Source of the DNA: Bacillota bacterium
GTDB lineage: Bacteria; Bacillota; Clostridia; Christensenellales; Aristaeellaceae
Length of the DNA stretch: 64,000 nucleotides
Direction of reading: 5' to 3'
Assembly: GCA_023435435.1 (NCBI GenBank)
Contig: JAEYRW010000085.1
Location: 28,240 to 92,239 of the forward strand
Program-made: the position numbers and the translations under genes
The notes under the pieces: generated by a model
Databases searched by the model: none
What the model was told of the DNA's origin: nothing
What the model saw: only the letters and a program-made list of their open reading frames with translations
Shown: in pieces, positions 1-9,254 of the stretch
How positions within the stretch are numbered: position 1 is the first letter of the stretch
Layout of the letters: each line of letters starts with the position of its first letter

Positions 1-945
1 ATTTTGTGCCTTTGCTGCGCGATGCTGGTCATGGGAAATACAGTCTACTCCCTGGAAACGGTATACCGTGTTCTGCGCGGCGAAGCGATCAAGGGCGCGA
101 CATACGCGGTCGCGACGCTGCGCCTGCCGCGCATGCTCGCGGGCCTTTTCGCGGGCATGGCGTTTGGCATCGGCGGCAACACGTTTCAGACCATGCTCCG
201 AAATCCCCTGGCGAGCCCGGACATCATCGGCATCACCACCGGCTCCAGCGCGGCCGCGGTGTTCTGCATCCTCGTTCTCGGGCTTGGCGGCACGGTGGTC
301 TCGGCCGCTGCCCTTGCGGCGGGCCTTTTCGTCGCCGTGCTCATCTATGCCCTCTCGCGCGGCGGGCGCTTTTCCGGCGGCAGGCTCATCCTGATCGGCA
401 TCGGCGCGCAGGCCATGCTCGGCGCGCTCGTCTCCTACATGCTGCTCAAGGCCTCGGAATATGACGTTGCGAGCGCGCTGCGCTGGATGCGCGGAAGTCT
501 CAACGGCATGCAAATGAGCGATGTCCGGGCCTTGTCGCTGGCGGTCATCGCATGCGGCACGTGCATCGTCCTTTTTTCCCGGAAACTGCAAATCCTGGAA
601 TTGGGGGAGGAGACGGCAACCACATTGGGTGTCAGGACCGACCGGACGCGCGTGGTTCTCATCGCGAATTCGGTGTTGCTCATCTCGTTTGCGACCGCGG
701 TGACGGGCCCGGTGGCGTTCGTCTCCTTTCTCGCGGGACCAATCGCCATCTAGCTCGTCGGCGCGGGCATGCCCTCCACGCTTCCGGCGGCCCTGGTCGG
801 CGCGGCGTTGGTGTTGGCAGCGGATCTGGCCGGACAGTTCGCCCTTCCCTCCCGGTATCCGGTGGGCGTGATTACGGGGATTCTCGGGGCGCCGTATCTC
901 GTCTTTTTGCTCATCAAAATCAACCGAAAAGGGGGTGCGGCGTAA
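1..945 (+). pseudogene. FecCD-type metal-chelate ABC permease, 5'-truncated by the window and interrupted by an in-frame TAG
   Basis: Membrane permease of the FecCD/BtuC family, which forms the channel of ferric-siderophore, heme or cobalamin importers. The reading frame is open from the window edge; the first membrane segment is cut off. Family motifs are clear: RNPLASPDIIG near codon 65, the GEETATTLGV coupling region and a TGPVAFVSFLAGPIA segment. Codon 251 (751-753) is TAG, but the same frame continues for 63 more codons to TAA at 943-945 and still encodes the conserved C-terminus (YPVGVITGILGAPYLVFLL). The two codons at the stop, ATC TAG, sit where the family has two arginines (GPIARRLVG). 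The family normally needs about 10 membrane helices, so a product ending at 753 would lack the last one or two. Either a recent nonsense mutation or a sequencing error. The stop overlaps the ATPase start (TAATG). Confidence 0.8.
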
Positions 946-1760
946 TGGGCGGATCATTGGCGGCGCGAAACATCATCTCTGGCTATGAAAAGAAGGTCGT
1001 TGTCAGCGGCGTGAGCATCGCGATCCCCGACGGGAAAATCAGCGTCATCGTCGGCGCGAACGCCTGCGGAAAATCGACGCTTCTCAAGACATTTGCGCGG
1101 CTCTTGAAACCCATGGCGGGCAGCGTCGTTCTGGACGGGCGGGATATCCATTCCATGCCGACGAAAAAGCTCGCGCAAAAGCTCGGATTGCTTCCGCAGT
1201 CGCCCATCGTCCCGGAAGGAATCGCGGTTTCCGACCTCGTCGCGCGGGGGCGGTTTCCCCATCAAACGTTTCTGCGCGGCATGGGGAAGGGCGATTACGC
1301 GGCGGTGGAGGACGCGCTTAATACCATGGGCATCGCGGAACTCGCGAACCGCAGCGTGGACGAGCTTTCGGGCGGCCAGCGGCAGCGCGTGTGGATCGCC
1401 ATGGCGCTTGCGCAGGAGACGGATATCCTTCTCCTGGACGAGCCGACCACATATCTTGACATCACCTATCAGATCGAAATTCTGGATTTGCTTGCCGATC
1501 TCAACCGCAAACGCGGCGTAACCATCGTGATGGTTCTTCACGACATCAACCTTTCCGCGCGCTACGCCGACCAGATCTTCGCGCTTCGCGCGGGGAAACT
1601 GCTCGCGCAAGGGATTCCGTCGGAGATCATCACCCCGGAACTCATCCGCGACGTGTTCGGCCTCGAATGCATCGTCATCAAAGACCCGCTGTCCCATTCT
1701 CCGATCATCGTTCCCAAAGCGCGCGGCGCCAAGCATCCAAGGGCCGACGCGATATCTTAG
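945..1760 (+). CDS. Fec-type ABC importer ATPase
   Basis: Cytoplasmic ATPase (271 aa) that powers a metal-chelate importer with the permease just upstream. Walker A is GANACGKST at residues 37-45 (the family usually reads GPNGCGKST), the signature LSGGQRQR is at 141-148, Walker B ILLLDEP at 161-167, and the switch His is H199 in VLHD. The ATG at 945 shares a base with the permease stop, so translation is probably coupled; ORF extensions further upstream lie inside the permease gene in another frame. Closest relatives in the window are the ATPases at 21849 and 16403. The substrate cannot be read from the ATPase. Confidence 0.9.
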   Translation: MGGSLAARNIISGYEKKVVVSGVSIAIPDGKISVIVGANACGKSTLLKTFARLLKPMAGSVVLDGRDIHSMPTKKLAQKLGLLPQSPIVPEGIAVSDLVARGRFPHQTFLRGMGKGDYAAVEDALNTMGIAELANRSVDELSGGQRQRVWIAMALAQETDILLLDEPTTYLDITYQIEILDLLADLNRKRGVTIVMVLHDINLSARYADQIFALRAGKLLAQGIPSEIITPELIRDVFGLECIVIKDPLSHSPIIVPKARGAKHPRADAIS

Positions 1761-1928
1761 AAATCGTGTGAAAACGCCAACGGCGGCCTTCGCGGTGCTG
1801 CCCTTCCCGCAATGGAATCACGGGTCGTTCCTGTGCCCGCCAGAGCAGCAAAGCAAACCGGCAGAGAAGGCCCGGGCAAGCGCAATCAGCCGCAAATTGT
1901 TTGAACGCAGCGACGCGGCGTCGGGGTA

Positions 1929-1955
1929 GGGGCCGGGGGCGAAGGCCCCTCCTTT
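1929..1955 (+). terminator. Possible intrinsic terminator of the Fec operon
   Basis: Stem GGGGCC (1929-1934) and GGCCCC (1944-1949) with a 9-nt loop, followed by a T-rich TCCTTTT tract on the plus strand. It lies 170 nt after the ATPase stop and just before the convergent gene. The remainder of 1761-1928 shows no gene. Confidence 0.45.
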
Positions 1956-1956
1956 T

Positions 1957-2973
1957 CTATGCGCCGGTCAGCTTATCCCAGGTTTCGAACACCTTCCTGA
2001 CGTTTTCGGGCCGTCCGCCGGGGCCGAATTCGCACTGGGCGATGCAGCCGCCGTTTTCCCAAAGGGTTTCCTTGACGTGCGTCACCGCCGCCTCGACCTC
2101 CGCTTCCGTCCCGGTCGACAAAAGGTGCTGCCGGTCAACTTCGCCCCAGAATGTGATCTTCCCCTTGAAGGGCGCAAGCTTGTCCACGCCCATGCAGAAG
2201 ATCTGCGAATTGAACGCGTCGAGCCCCAGCTCGATGAGATCGGGATAGATTGCCAGCGTATGCCCGTCGGAGTGCATGAACATCTTCTTGCCCGCGCGAT
2301 GGGCGATGTCGATGTAATCCTTGTACATGGGCCTGAAGACGGACCGCCAGACGCGCGGGGGAATCAGAAGCCCCGTCTGCGAGCCCCAGTCGTCCATCAT
2401 GTTGAGCGCGTCCACCTCGGTTCCGGCCCACACCTCCAGAAGCTCGCAGTAGAAGGCGTGCATCTTCGCGATGAACTTCAGCATCTCCGCCGGGGGATCC
2501 ATGAGGTCCATGTACAGATTGGCCGTGCCGCGCAAAAACTGAAGCTGTTCAAACGGGCGCGGACAGCAGCCGCCGCAGCGGAACTTGTCCGCGTTGGCGC
2601 GGCAATACTCGTTTGCCTTTTCGACATCCACGGAAAGCTGCTCCCGCGGGACATGCACCAGCGCCGCGTCCGACCAGTCGTCCTCTTTGATCTGCGGATT
2701 TTTCACCTCGCCGATGACGCCATCCTGAATGTTGACAAATTCGCAGCCCCAGTCGTCGGTGTGGATGCCCGGCGCATAGGCGTCTCCCCTGCCGACGGTT
2801 TTTTCGCGCAGGCAGCCCGGAACGCCGATCATGTCCGGCGGAAATGACCGGGTGATTTCGGCGAGCGCGTCCGGGTACCGCTTTCCCGCCCAGGGGAGCA
2901 GCCAGAGCTCCCGCGGCGCGCGGCCGTGATTGACCATCCCCAGTGTGTCGAGCATGAGCCTTCGCGAATTCAT
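1957..2973 (-). CDS. Uroporphyrinogen decarboxylase (URO-D) superfamily protein
   Basis: 338-aa TIM-barrel protein of the URO-D/MtaA/CmuA superfamily. Members decarboxylate uroporphyrinogen or move methyl groups from corrinoid proteins. Recognisable segments are the N-terminal SRRLMLDTLGMVNHGRAPRE, the central MMDDWGSQTGLLIPPRVW and the MFMHSDGHT strand followed by a GxWGEVD-like region. The CxxC-rich stretch CGGCCPRPFEQ is typical of the uncharacterised clostridial branch rather than heme-pathway HemE. ATG at 2971-2973 has a purine-rich GGAGGAATAC-type RBS. It stands alone and convergent to the Fec operon. A tetrapyrrole or methyl-transfer role fits the neighbourhood, but the substrate is unknown. 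Confidence 0.8.
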   Translation of the reverse strand: MNSRRLMLDTLGMVNHGRAPRELWLLPWAGKRYPDALAEITRSFPPDMIGVPGCLREKTVGRGDAYAPGIHTDDWGCEFVNIQDGVIGEVKNPQIKEDDWSDAALVHVPREQLSVDVEKANEYCRANADKFRCGGCCPRPFEQLQFLRGTANLYMDLMDPPAEMLKFIAKMHAFYCELLEVWAGTEVDALNMMDDWGSQTGLLIPPRVWRSVFRPMYKDYIDIAHRAGKKMFMHSDGHTLAIYPDLIELGLDAFNSQIFCMGVDKLAPFKGKITFWGEVDRQHLLSTGTEAEVEAAVTHVKETLWENGGCIAQCEFGPGGRPENVRKVFETWDKLTGA

Positions 2974-2993
2974 GTGTATTCCTCCTGCCGTTG

Positions 2994-3221
2994 CTATATA
3001 AGGACTGCCGGATCGCCCTGAAAATACCGCTGCCGGTCGCGAAACCGGTATTCCTTCGGCGATTGGCCAAGGGTATTTTTGAATGTGTTTGAAAAAAGAA
3101 CTGAGGCTGGACTATCCGATGCCTGCGCAATCTCGTTGACGCGCATGTCCGTCGCCATCAGAAGGTGCGACGCCCGGTCGATCTTGACGCGCGCGGTATG
3201 GGGATTGACGGGAGATTTCAC
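2994..3221 (-). pseudogene. C-terminal remnant of an AraC-family regulator
   Basis: About 75 codons match only the second half of an AraC DNA-binding domain: a helix resembling RVKIDRASHLL, a second helix-turn-helix with RVNEIAQA, then FSNTFKNTLGQSPKEYR, the classical family ending. The sensory domain and first helix-turn-helix are missing. The sequence upstream (3222-3291) does not continue the frame. It sits directly upstream of the URO-D gene on the same strand, so it may once have regulated that gene. Confidence 0.65.
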
Positions 3222-3291
3222 GCATCAATCGGCGGGAACGACGGCGTGTGAAAACACCATAAACGATGGGAACCCGCTTCATCGCAGATTT

Positions 3292-5958
3292 TTACGCGCG
3301 CTTGCGTGAACGCCGTTTGAGCCATATCGCAAGACTGATCCATGTCAGAACCCCCGCGCCGGTGAAAATCAATCCTTGCGAAAGAAAGGGCGTTTGATAG
3401 GTGAATACGACCGTGTGGTTGCCGAGGTTGAGGCGCACGCCCGTGTACATGCCGCCGGAGCGGAAAACGTCCGCGCCCTCTCCATCGACGGTTGCCGACC
3501 ATCCATCGCCGTACTGTACGCTGATTTGGAGGATGGCCGGTTCGTTCAAGGCAATATCACCCGAGATGCGATTGCTCGACGTCTCGATGTTCGTGAGTTG
3601 ATGAGTCGCGAGCGCCTCAAGGGGATCTATCACATTCTCGATGGGCACGGCGTACACGTGAATGGAGTCATAGCTGATCTTGGCGGCCTTCCAGAACAGG
3701 AGGTCCGCGCCGTCGCGCGCTTTATCCGTACATCCCAGATCCAGAAGCACGCCCGTCTGCCCATAGCAAACGGTGCTGGCCGCAGTGGTGAGAAAGCCGT
3801 AGCCGGTCGTTTCCCCCGAAGCATATTCAAGCACCGTGGGCTTCGCGGAGTTTTTTCGATCCGTGACAACGCCGTCGATCAGTAAAAAGATATCATAACC
3901 TGCGGGCGCTTCAAAATTCATGCGCATTCTGCCATTTTCTTTGGTGACGATCCTATTTTCTTCCAGCGTGAGATTGCGCACCGGTTCAAGCGTCCATTTG
4001 AGTTCTTCGAGAGCGCTCTCGTATGTTCCCTCCGGGACGCCGCTTGCCGACGCATTCTCCAAAACGGCATACCTTGCGTAGGCAAGCTCCCGGTCGACGG
4101 GCGTCAGATTTTTGAGCGCTTCCTCCGAAATCGAACGCGTGAATGCGTAGCCGAATGGCAGCGCGTGGGGATTCCGGTAAACCACAGCCGCATCTGTCTC
4201 GGCGACAGGATAACTGCCGTAAGGAAGCAGCGAATAATCGCCCTTCGGGCGAACAATATACTTGAGCCCTGCCAGCGAACTCAATGTCGTCCGTCCGTCC
4301 AATCCACGCACGTTGTGAAAAGCGGAACGCGAACTAAGCATGACGTTGCGCTGATATTCCGCGGTCCACGCGGGCACGATGCTCCAATAGTACGACACGG
4401 GCATGTAGCCCACCAGATCCGAAAGCGGATCGTTGATATGTACTTCCGTCGAACGGTAGACGCCGTCATCGTCAACCAGTTTGAGCGCGGCCAGATTGTC
4501 GTTCATGATTCGCGCATAGACGCCCCTGTCGTTAAACTGCATCGCATAGTTGCGCAGACCGGGTGAGTAGACGAAGAACGCGTAGGCAAATGCGATCAGC
4601 GCGATCAGTGCCTGAAACATGAATTTGCTCGTCACCTTCATGACGCGCACGAGAAGAAGCGCCGAAAAGCACACAATCATAGCGGCATAACCCGTCGCGA
4701 AGTGTCTCATCGTTTTTGTGATAAACGCCAGCACAATGGCCACAGTGAGATACGCGCCCCAGAACACGCCGAGCGCCGCAAGCTGTTTTTTGCCGATTGT
4801 CGCAAGCGCGGGAAGCATGACGGCACATGCAACACAAATGGGGAGGGAAAGCGCATAGCTCCAGCGGTTCGTCACATAACCAAATCCGTTAAACATCTTC
4901 CCGAAAAATGGAACCATAAGGAAAAACAGGAGCGCGCTGATCCCGATGAGAATCTGCGCGTCGGTTCGGCTTTTCCCGCGCTTCAGCAGCAATAACGCCG
5001 CGCAGAACAGGGAGATCGGCGTATACCCGATCACCGCCCAGGTTCCCGCGGTACCGCCCGGCTGCACAATGCTTCCAAAGAGCGAAATGTAATGGCCCAT
5101 CGGATAAAAAAGGAGCGAGTCGGTGTACCCCGTTTGGATCAGGGCCCGGCCGTTTTGCAGATACTGATAGGTAATCGGAATAAATACGGCCGCCGAAACC
5201 GCCATACCCAAGATGTACGAGCCCAAAAGGGCAAAGCCGTCCGCCGCGCTGCCGCGCAGGCGACGCGCACGGTATCGGAACGCGATTCGCATGATGATGT
5301 AAAAAACAGCGATTACCGTATTGATATAGGCAAAAAAGAAATTGGTGACCAGCATGAGCGCCGAGAACCCGACGAATGCGTGGGGCTTGCGGTCGCGCAG
5401 GAGCTTTTCCACGCCATAAAGAATCAGCGGCAGGTAGAGGGCGCCGTTGACGAAATGCGGATGCCGAACCGCCGCGTAGATCAGGTACCCGGAGACGGCG
5501 TACAGAACCGCGGCAGATGAAGTTGCCCATCCCTCGGTTCTGAACGTATAACGCAAGTACAGTCCAAGGGCCGCGCCCGCGAGGTATACCCGCACGCCGA
5601 TCAGAATCGCGTACATTGTCTCCATGCTGTCGCCGGTGGCCAGCGCCGAAAGAAGGTTGACGGGATCCGTTAACCCGTAAAAGCACATGCACGCAAGTGT
5701 ATCCATGCCCTGTCCGAGCTGAAAGTCCATCATGTCAAACGTAAAATGTCCGGTGGCAAAGAATGAACGCACATGTGCGGATATGTAAGAAATCGTATTG
5801 TAGACCTGCCGGAGGCCATCATTGGCCCAAATGAGCGTCTTCCCATCCAGCGTGAACACAATGTAAACACCAATCGCAATCAGAAGATACCAAAAAGTGT
5901 AAGAAATCAGCCACCCGGAATTCCATCGATTGACATGGGGTCTTTTTTTCTTATCCAT
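3292..5958 (-). CDS. YfhO-family polytopic membrane protein
   Basis: 888-aa protein with an N-terminal cytoplasmic tip rich in Lys (MDKKKRP), about a dozen hydrophobic segments over the first 480 residues, a large extracytoplasmic C-terminal part (about 490-860) and a final membrane helix ending in KRRSRKRA. This is the YfhO architecture; the family resembles GT-C glycosyltransferases and has been linked to glycosylation of wall polymers or lipoteichoic acid. The sequence GLTDPVNLLSAL after helix 1 is typical. I chose ATG at 5958 over an ATG 33 bases upstream because AAAGGC lies 6 nt before it. Monocistronic. Confidence 0.85.
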   Translation of the reverse strand: MDKKKRPHVNRWNSGWLISYTFWYLLIAIGVYIVFTLDGKTLIWANDGLRQVYNTISYISAHVRSFFATGHFTFDMMDFQLGQGMDTLACMCFYGLTDPVNLLSALATGDSMETMYAILIGVRVYLAGAALGLYLRYTFRTEGWATSSAAVLYAVSGYLIYAAVRHPHFVNGALYLPLILYGVEKLLRDRKPHAFVGFSALMLVTNFFFAYINTVIAVFYIIMRIAFRYRARRLRGSAADGFALLGSYILGMAVSAAVFIPITYQYLQNGRALIQTGYTDSLLFYPMGHYISLFGSIVQPGGTAGTWAVIGYTPISLFCAALLLLKRGKSRTDAQILIGISALLFFLMVPFFGKMFNGFGYVTNRWSYALSLPICVACAVMLPALATIGKKQLAALGVFWGAYLTVAIVLAFITKTMRHFATGYAAMIVCFSALLLVRVMKVTSKFMFQALIALIAFAYAFFVYSPGLRNYAMQFNDRGVYARIMNDNLAALKLVDDDGVYRSTEVHINDPLSDLVGYMPVSYYWSIVPAWTAEYQRNVMLSSRSAFHNVRGLDGRTTLSSLAGLKYIVRPKGDYSLLPYGSYPVAETDAAVVYRNPHALPFGYAFTRSISEEALKNLTPVDRELAYARYAVLENASASGVPEGTYESALEELKWTLEPVRNLTLEENRIVTKENGRMRMNFEAPAGYDIFLLIDGVVTDRKNSAKPTVLEYASGETTGYGFLTTAASTVCYGQTGVLLDLGCTDKARDGADLLFWKAAKISYDSIHVYAVPIENVIDPLEALATHQLTNIETSSNRISGDIALNEPAILQISVQYGDGWSATVDGEGADVFRSGGMYTGVRLNLGNHTVVFTYQTPFLSQGLIFTGAGVLTWISLAIWLKRRSRKRA

Positions 5959-5998
5959 AAAAATGCCTTTCGGGACGGCGCGTTGAATCAATAAGTAG

Positions 5999-6027
5999 AT
6001 GATAGCACAAAAGTTATTTTAATTAAA
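5999..6027 (-). promoter_or_regulatory. Candidate promoter of the YfhO gene
   Basis: On the minus strand TTTAAT (6022-6027), 17-nt spacer and TATCAT (5999-6004), about 40 nt upstream of the chosen start, in an AT-rich island. The -35 match is modest. Confidence 0.35.
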
Positions 6028-6160
6028 GTATTCCACGCATTTTTCACGATAATTTGCATTTTGCGACTCTTCCGGTTGCCGGGGTGCGGTCGCAGCGGCC
6101 GAAATGTGAGCGGCATTGTGCCCGCCACACGCCGGCGGCATGCCGCATTCGGCACAATAA

Positions 6161-6219
6161 TGAGTTTTACTCAATTTTGATAAGCACAATATTGAATATT
6201 TCTAAGCTTGCATTATACT
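6161..6219 (+). promoter_or_regulatory. Promoter and double operator of the first peptide-type ABC operon
   Basis: A perfect palindrome TGAGTTTTACTCA lies at 6161-6173. A degenerate copy, TGAATATTTCTAA, starts exactly 32 bp later (6193-6205) and overlaps the -35 box TTGAAT (6192-6197). The -10 TATACT is at 6214-6219 (16-nt spacer). The same arrangement, with the identical 13-mer and the same 32-bp spacing, precedes the second peptide-type operon (57931-57990). The GT-N3-AC core resembles sites of FadR-type GntR regulators. That assignment is inference. Confidence 0.65.
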
Positions 6220-6282
6220 GATGGTCGGTGAGAAGCAGGACACATCCGCTTTTCCACGCCCAAAAAGGAGAGGAGCATCACT

Positions 6283-8187
6283 ATGAAGCAGGCATTATGG
6301 AAAATACCGGTTACTCTATGCCTCGCGGCGGCCATTCTGTTCAGCGGCATTGCGCCTTGGTGGAACGGTATGGCGCTGGCGGAGTCGGGCGAGATTCAGA
6401 AGGAATCGCCCATGCTGGCAGAGCGCGTGGCGGCGGGCAGCCTGCCCGCCCTGGAGGACCGGCTTCCCGAAACCCCGAAACTTCTCAACGAACTTGCCCC
6501 GGAGCACCTGGCCCTCACCGAGGGCAACTTCGGCGGCACGATCCGCTGCGCCACAGGCGCACTCAACGACGTCGGCGTCTTTCTGGTGGGCATGTTCGAG
6601 CCTCTGGTCAACAGCCCCAGCTTTACCGGCGAAGAGTTTGTGGCAAACGTTGCCGAAAGCTACGAGGTTAACGAGGACGGCTCCGTCTACACCTTCACGC
6701 TGCGCAAGGGCATGAAGTGGTCGGACGGCGAACCGGTGACCATGGAAGACGTGCGCTTCGCCATTGAGGACGTTCTCATGAACGAAACGCTCACACCCGC
6801 CCTTCCCAACATGTTCCGCACCGGCGGCAAGGCGGACGGCACGCCCATGACCCTGGAAATCGTGGACGATTATACGTTCCGGCTCGCCTTTGACGGACCC
6901 TACCCGGGCTTCCTTCTGAAAATTTCGGTGCAGAGCTGGCCCAGCTATTACTACTTCCTCAAGCCCTACCACTATCTGTCCCAGTATCACGAGGCATATG
7001 CCGACCCCGACGCCCTTGCCCAGTTGGTGGCGGACGGAAAGTATGACAGCTGGGCCGACCTGTTCAACGATTACGACATCACCAGTTGGGAGATGGGCAG
7101 CGAAAAGGCAATCGGCTTCCCGTCCCTGAGTCCCTGGGTTCCCATCAGCAACCTGAATGGAAAGATCACGCTGGAGCGCAATGCCTACTATTGGAAGGTG
7201 GACGCCTCGGGCCGTCAGATGCCGTACGTGGACTACGGCGAGGTCTACTACGTCGGCGACAGCGAGACGGGCGCCAACATGATCATCTCCGGCCAGGTGG
7301 ACTACGCGAGCAACGCCGAGATGAGCAAGATGCAGCTTTTCAAGGCCAACGAGGAGACCGGCAATTATGTGACCCGCGTCGCCAATTACCATGGCCGCCT
7401 GGGCAACATTTACCTCAACCTCAATTATGACGACGCGGATTGGCAGAGCGTCGTCGGCGACGTGCGTTTCCGCAAGGCCATCAGCCTCTCGGTGGACCGT
7501 GCGGACATCGTGGACACGGTGTTCTTCGGGCTGGGCGTCCTGGCCGGCGAGATCGGCTACGGCGATTACGATCCGGACGAGGCGAACCGTCTTCTGGACG
7601 AGCTGGGTCTCGACCAGAAAAACGCCGACGGCATCCGGCTCTATCCGGACGGAAACACCGTGGATCTCCTCTTTGAGGCGTCCAGCCGCGTGCCCGAGAA
7701 CCTGCCCATCTCCGAAATGCTGGTGACCCAGCTCAAGGCGGTCGGCATCAACGCCCAGGTGAAGACCATCGATTACTCCCTCTGGGCGGAGCGCAGGCCC
7801 GCCAACCAGATCCAGGCGTTCGTGGAACGCATGGAGACCTACTGGTGGATGGCGGACGCCAAGTTCAGCTACTGGGCGCCTCTGTGGGACGCGTGGTACC
7901 AGTCCAACGGCGAGACGGGCATCGAGCCGCCGGAGGAAGTCAAGACTCTCATGGATTACGCCCGGGACACCACTGCGGTTGACCTCGCGGAAGGCCCGGC
8001 GATTTATCAGAAGCTCGTGGACGGCATCCGCGAGGGTTACTGGTACATCCCCATCATGGACGATTCCCAGATGGCCGTCATCTTCAATAAGGACCTGAGA
8101 AACACCGAATTTACCGGAGACCTGACCACAATCATCCTGAGCTTCTCCATCGAGGAAATGTACTACGAGAATCCGGAAAACCACTGA
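6283..8187 (+). CDS. ABC importer substrate-binding protein, family 5 (peptide/oligosaccharide type)
   Basis: 634-aa secreted binding protein that captures substrate for the permeases downstream. Signal peptide: KQALWK, hydrophobic core to about residue 25, cleavage probable after MALA (about 32-33). No lipobox Cys. The mature N-terminus has the SPMLAERVAAGSLPALEDR motif of a large-size SBP_bac_5 subgroup. The family core is seen in TFTLRKGMKWSDGEPVTMEDVRFA and a C-terminal WYIPIMDDSQ segment. It is about 90 residues longer than OppA. RBS AAGGAGAGGAG precedes ATG. First gene of the operon; paralogous to the protein at 55954-57831. The substrate is not evident. Confidence 0.88.
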   Translation: MKQALWKIPVTLCLAAAILFSGIAPWWNGMALAESGEIQKESPMLAERVAAGSLPALEDRLPETPKLLNELAPEHLALTEGNFGGTIRCATGALNDVGVFLVGMFEPLVNSPSFTGEEFVANVAESYEVNEDGSVYTFTLRKGMKWSDGEPVTMEDVRFAIEDVLMNETLTPALPNMFRTGGKADGTPMTLEIVDDYTFRLAFDGPYPGFLLKISVQSWPSYYYFLKPYHYLSQYHEAYADPDALAQLVADGKYDSWADLFNDYDITSWEMGSEKAIGFPSLSPWVPISNLNGKITLERNAYYWKVDASGRQMPYVDYGEVYYVGDSETGANMIISGQVDYASNAEMSKMQLFKANEETGNYVTRVANYHGRLGNIYLNLNYDDADWQSVVGDVRFRKAISLSVDRADIVDTVFFGLGVLAGEIGYGDYDPDEANRLLDELGLDQKNADGIRLYPDGNTVDLLFEASSRVPENLPISEMLVTQLKAVGINAQVKTIDYSLWAERRPANQIQAFVERMETYWWMADAKFSYWAPLWDAWYQSNGETGIEPPEEVKTLMDYARDTTAVDLAEGPAIYQKLVDGIREGYWYIPIMDDSQMAVIFNKDLRNTEFTGDLTTIILSFSIEEMYYENPENH

Positions 8188-8194
8188 ACGCAAA

Positions 8195-8230
8195 GGCGCG
8201 GCCCGCGGGCATGTTGCAGCGGGCCGCGCC
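8195..8230 (+). other. Intercistronic hairpin after the binding-protein gene
   Basis: Perfect 12-bp stem GGCGCGGCCCGC (8195-8206) with GCGGGCCGCGCC (8219-8230), no T tract. Located between the binding protein and first permease. Such hairpins commonly protect the upstream mRNA so that binding protein is made in excess. The second peptide-type operon has a hairpin at the same junction. Confidence 0.6.
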
Positions 8231-8255
8231 CGCGGCAAGCAAAGGAGATGGGACG

Positions 8256-9254
8256 TTGGGAAGATATGTCGTCAAGCGTATTTTGGGGGCGGCTGTTTTA
8301 CTGGTAGCGATCTCGATCATCGTGTTCGCCCTGATCCAGCTCCCGCCGGGAGATTTTTTGTCCACGCACATCGAGCAGATGAAGATGGAGGGCACGCCCC
8401 TTCAGGAGGCAGAGATTCAGAATCTCACGCGGGAGTATCATCTGGATGAACCCGTTCCCGTGCAGTACCTCATGTGGGTAAAAAACATCGTGACGAAGGG
8501 AAGCCTCGGAAGGTCGTTCACGTACGGCGAACAGGTGACGGAGGTATTGGCGGACCGGATCGCCATGACGGTCTTCCTGTCCCTGCTCACCATTTTCTTC
8601 ACGTGGCTCATCGCCTTTCCCACGGGTGTCATCGCGGCGCTGAGGCAGTATTCCTGGTTTGATTATCTGTTTTCCCTGATTGGCTTCATCGGCGTTTCCA
8701 TTCCGGGGTTCATGCTGGCGCTGGTGGGTGTGTATGTGATCTTTAAAACCACCGGTTTCGCCATAAACGGTCTGTTTTCCACACGGTTTCTGGATCAGCC
8801 CATGAGCCTCGCCAAATTCGGCGACCTTCTGGGGCACATCTGGTTTCCGGTCATCGTCATCGGACTGCACGGCACGGCAAGCCTCGTGCGGGCGGTGCGC
8901 GGCCAGGTGCTCGATGAATTGGGCAAGCAGTACATCGTTGCCGCGAAGGCGCGGGGCGTTTCGGGTGCGCGGCTGCTGTTCGCCTATCCCATCCGCGTGG
9001 CGGTCAATCCGCTTATCAGCACCATCGGGTGGATGCTCCCGGCCATTATTTCCGGCGAATCCATCGTGGCGGTGGTTTTGAATCTCCAGACCGTGGGACC
9101 GGTGCTTCTCAAAAGCCTCCAGACGCAGGACATGTATCTTGCGGGCAGCATTCTTTTGATCACGGGTTCCCTGACGCTCGTGGGCACGCTGATTTCGGAC
9201 ATTCTGCTCGCCCTGCTCGACCCGCGCATCCGCATAGGAGGGAACCATCGATGA
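8256..9254 (+). CDS. Peptide-type ABC importer permease 1 (DppB/OppB-like)
   Basis: 332-aa integral membrane permease of the BPD_transp_1 family, partner of the next permease. The N-terminus LGRYVVKRILGAAVLLVAIS gives the first helix, followed by the family motif LPPGDFLS and an extracytoplasmic loop. The EAA coupling loop is near QYIVAAKARGVSGARLLF, and the end DPRIRIGG is characteristic. I start at TTG 8256, 8 nt after AAAGGAG; the longer in-frame ATG at 8211 falls inside the upstream hairpin and has no RBS, and the paralogue (55891) begins at the equivalent residue. Ends overlapping the next start (ATGA). Confidence 0.88.
   Translation: MGRYVVKRILGAAVLLVAISIIVFALIQLPPGDFLSTHIEQMKMEGTPLQEAEIQNLTREYHLDEPVPVQYLMWVKNIVTKGSLGRSFTYGEQVTEVLADRIAMTVFLSLLTIFFTWLIAFPTGVIAALRQYSWFDYLFSLIGFIGVSIPGFMLALVGVYVIFKTTGFAINGLFSTRFLDQPMSLAKFGDLLGHIWFPVIVIGLHGTASLVRAVRGQVLDELGKQYIVAAKARGVSGARLLFAYPIRVAVNPLISTIGWMLPAIISGESIVAVVLNLQTVGPVLLKSLQTQDMYLAGSILLITGSLTLVGTLISDILLALLDPRIRIGGNHR

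Noticed and set aside
751..753. Pyrrolysine or amber readthrough in the permease
   Set aside because: Other genes in the window end in TAG normally, and the codon replaces a conserved Arg pair rather than adding a residue; mutation or error is simpler.
954..1736. 260-codon minus-strand frame opposite the first FecE gene
   Set aside because: Shadow frame of a well-supported ATPase; same artefact recurs opposite most GC-rich genes here.
6316..8238. 640-codon open frame on the minus strand opposite the binding-protein gene
   Set aside because: Antisense shadow of a GC-rich gene: His/Arg/Val-rich translation, no RBS, no family.
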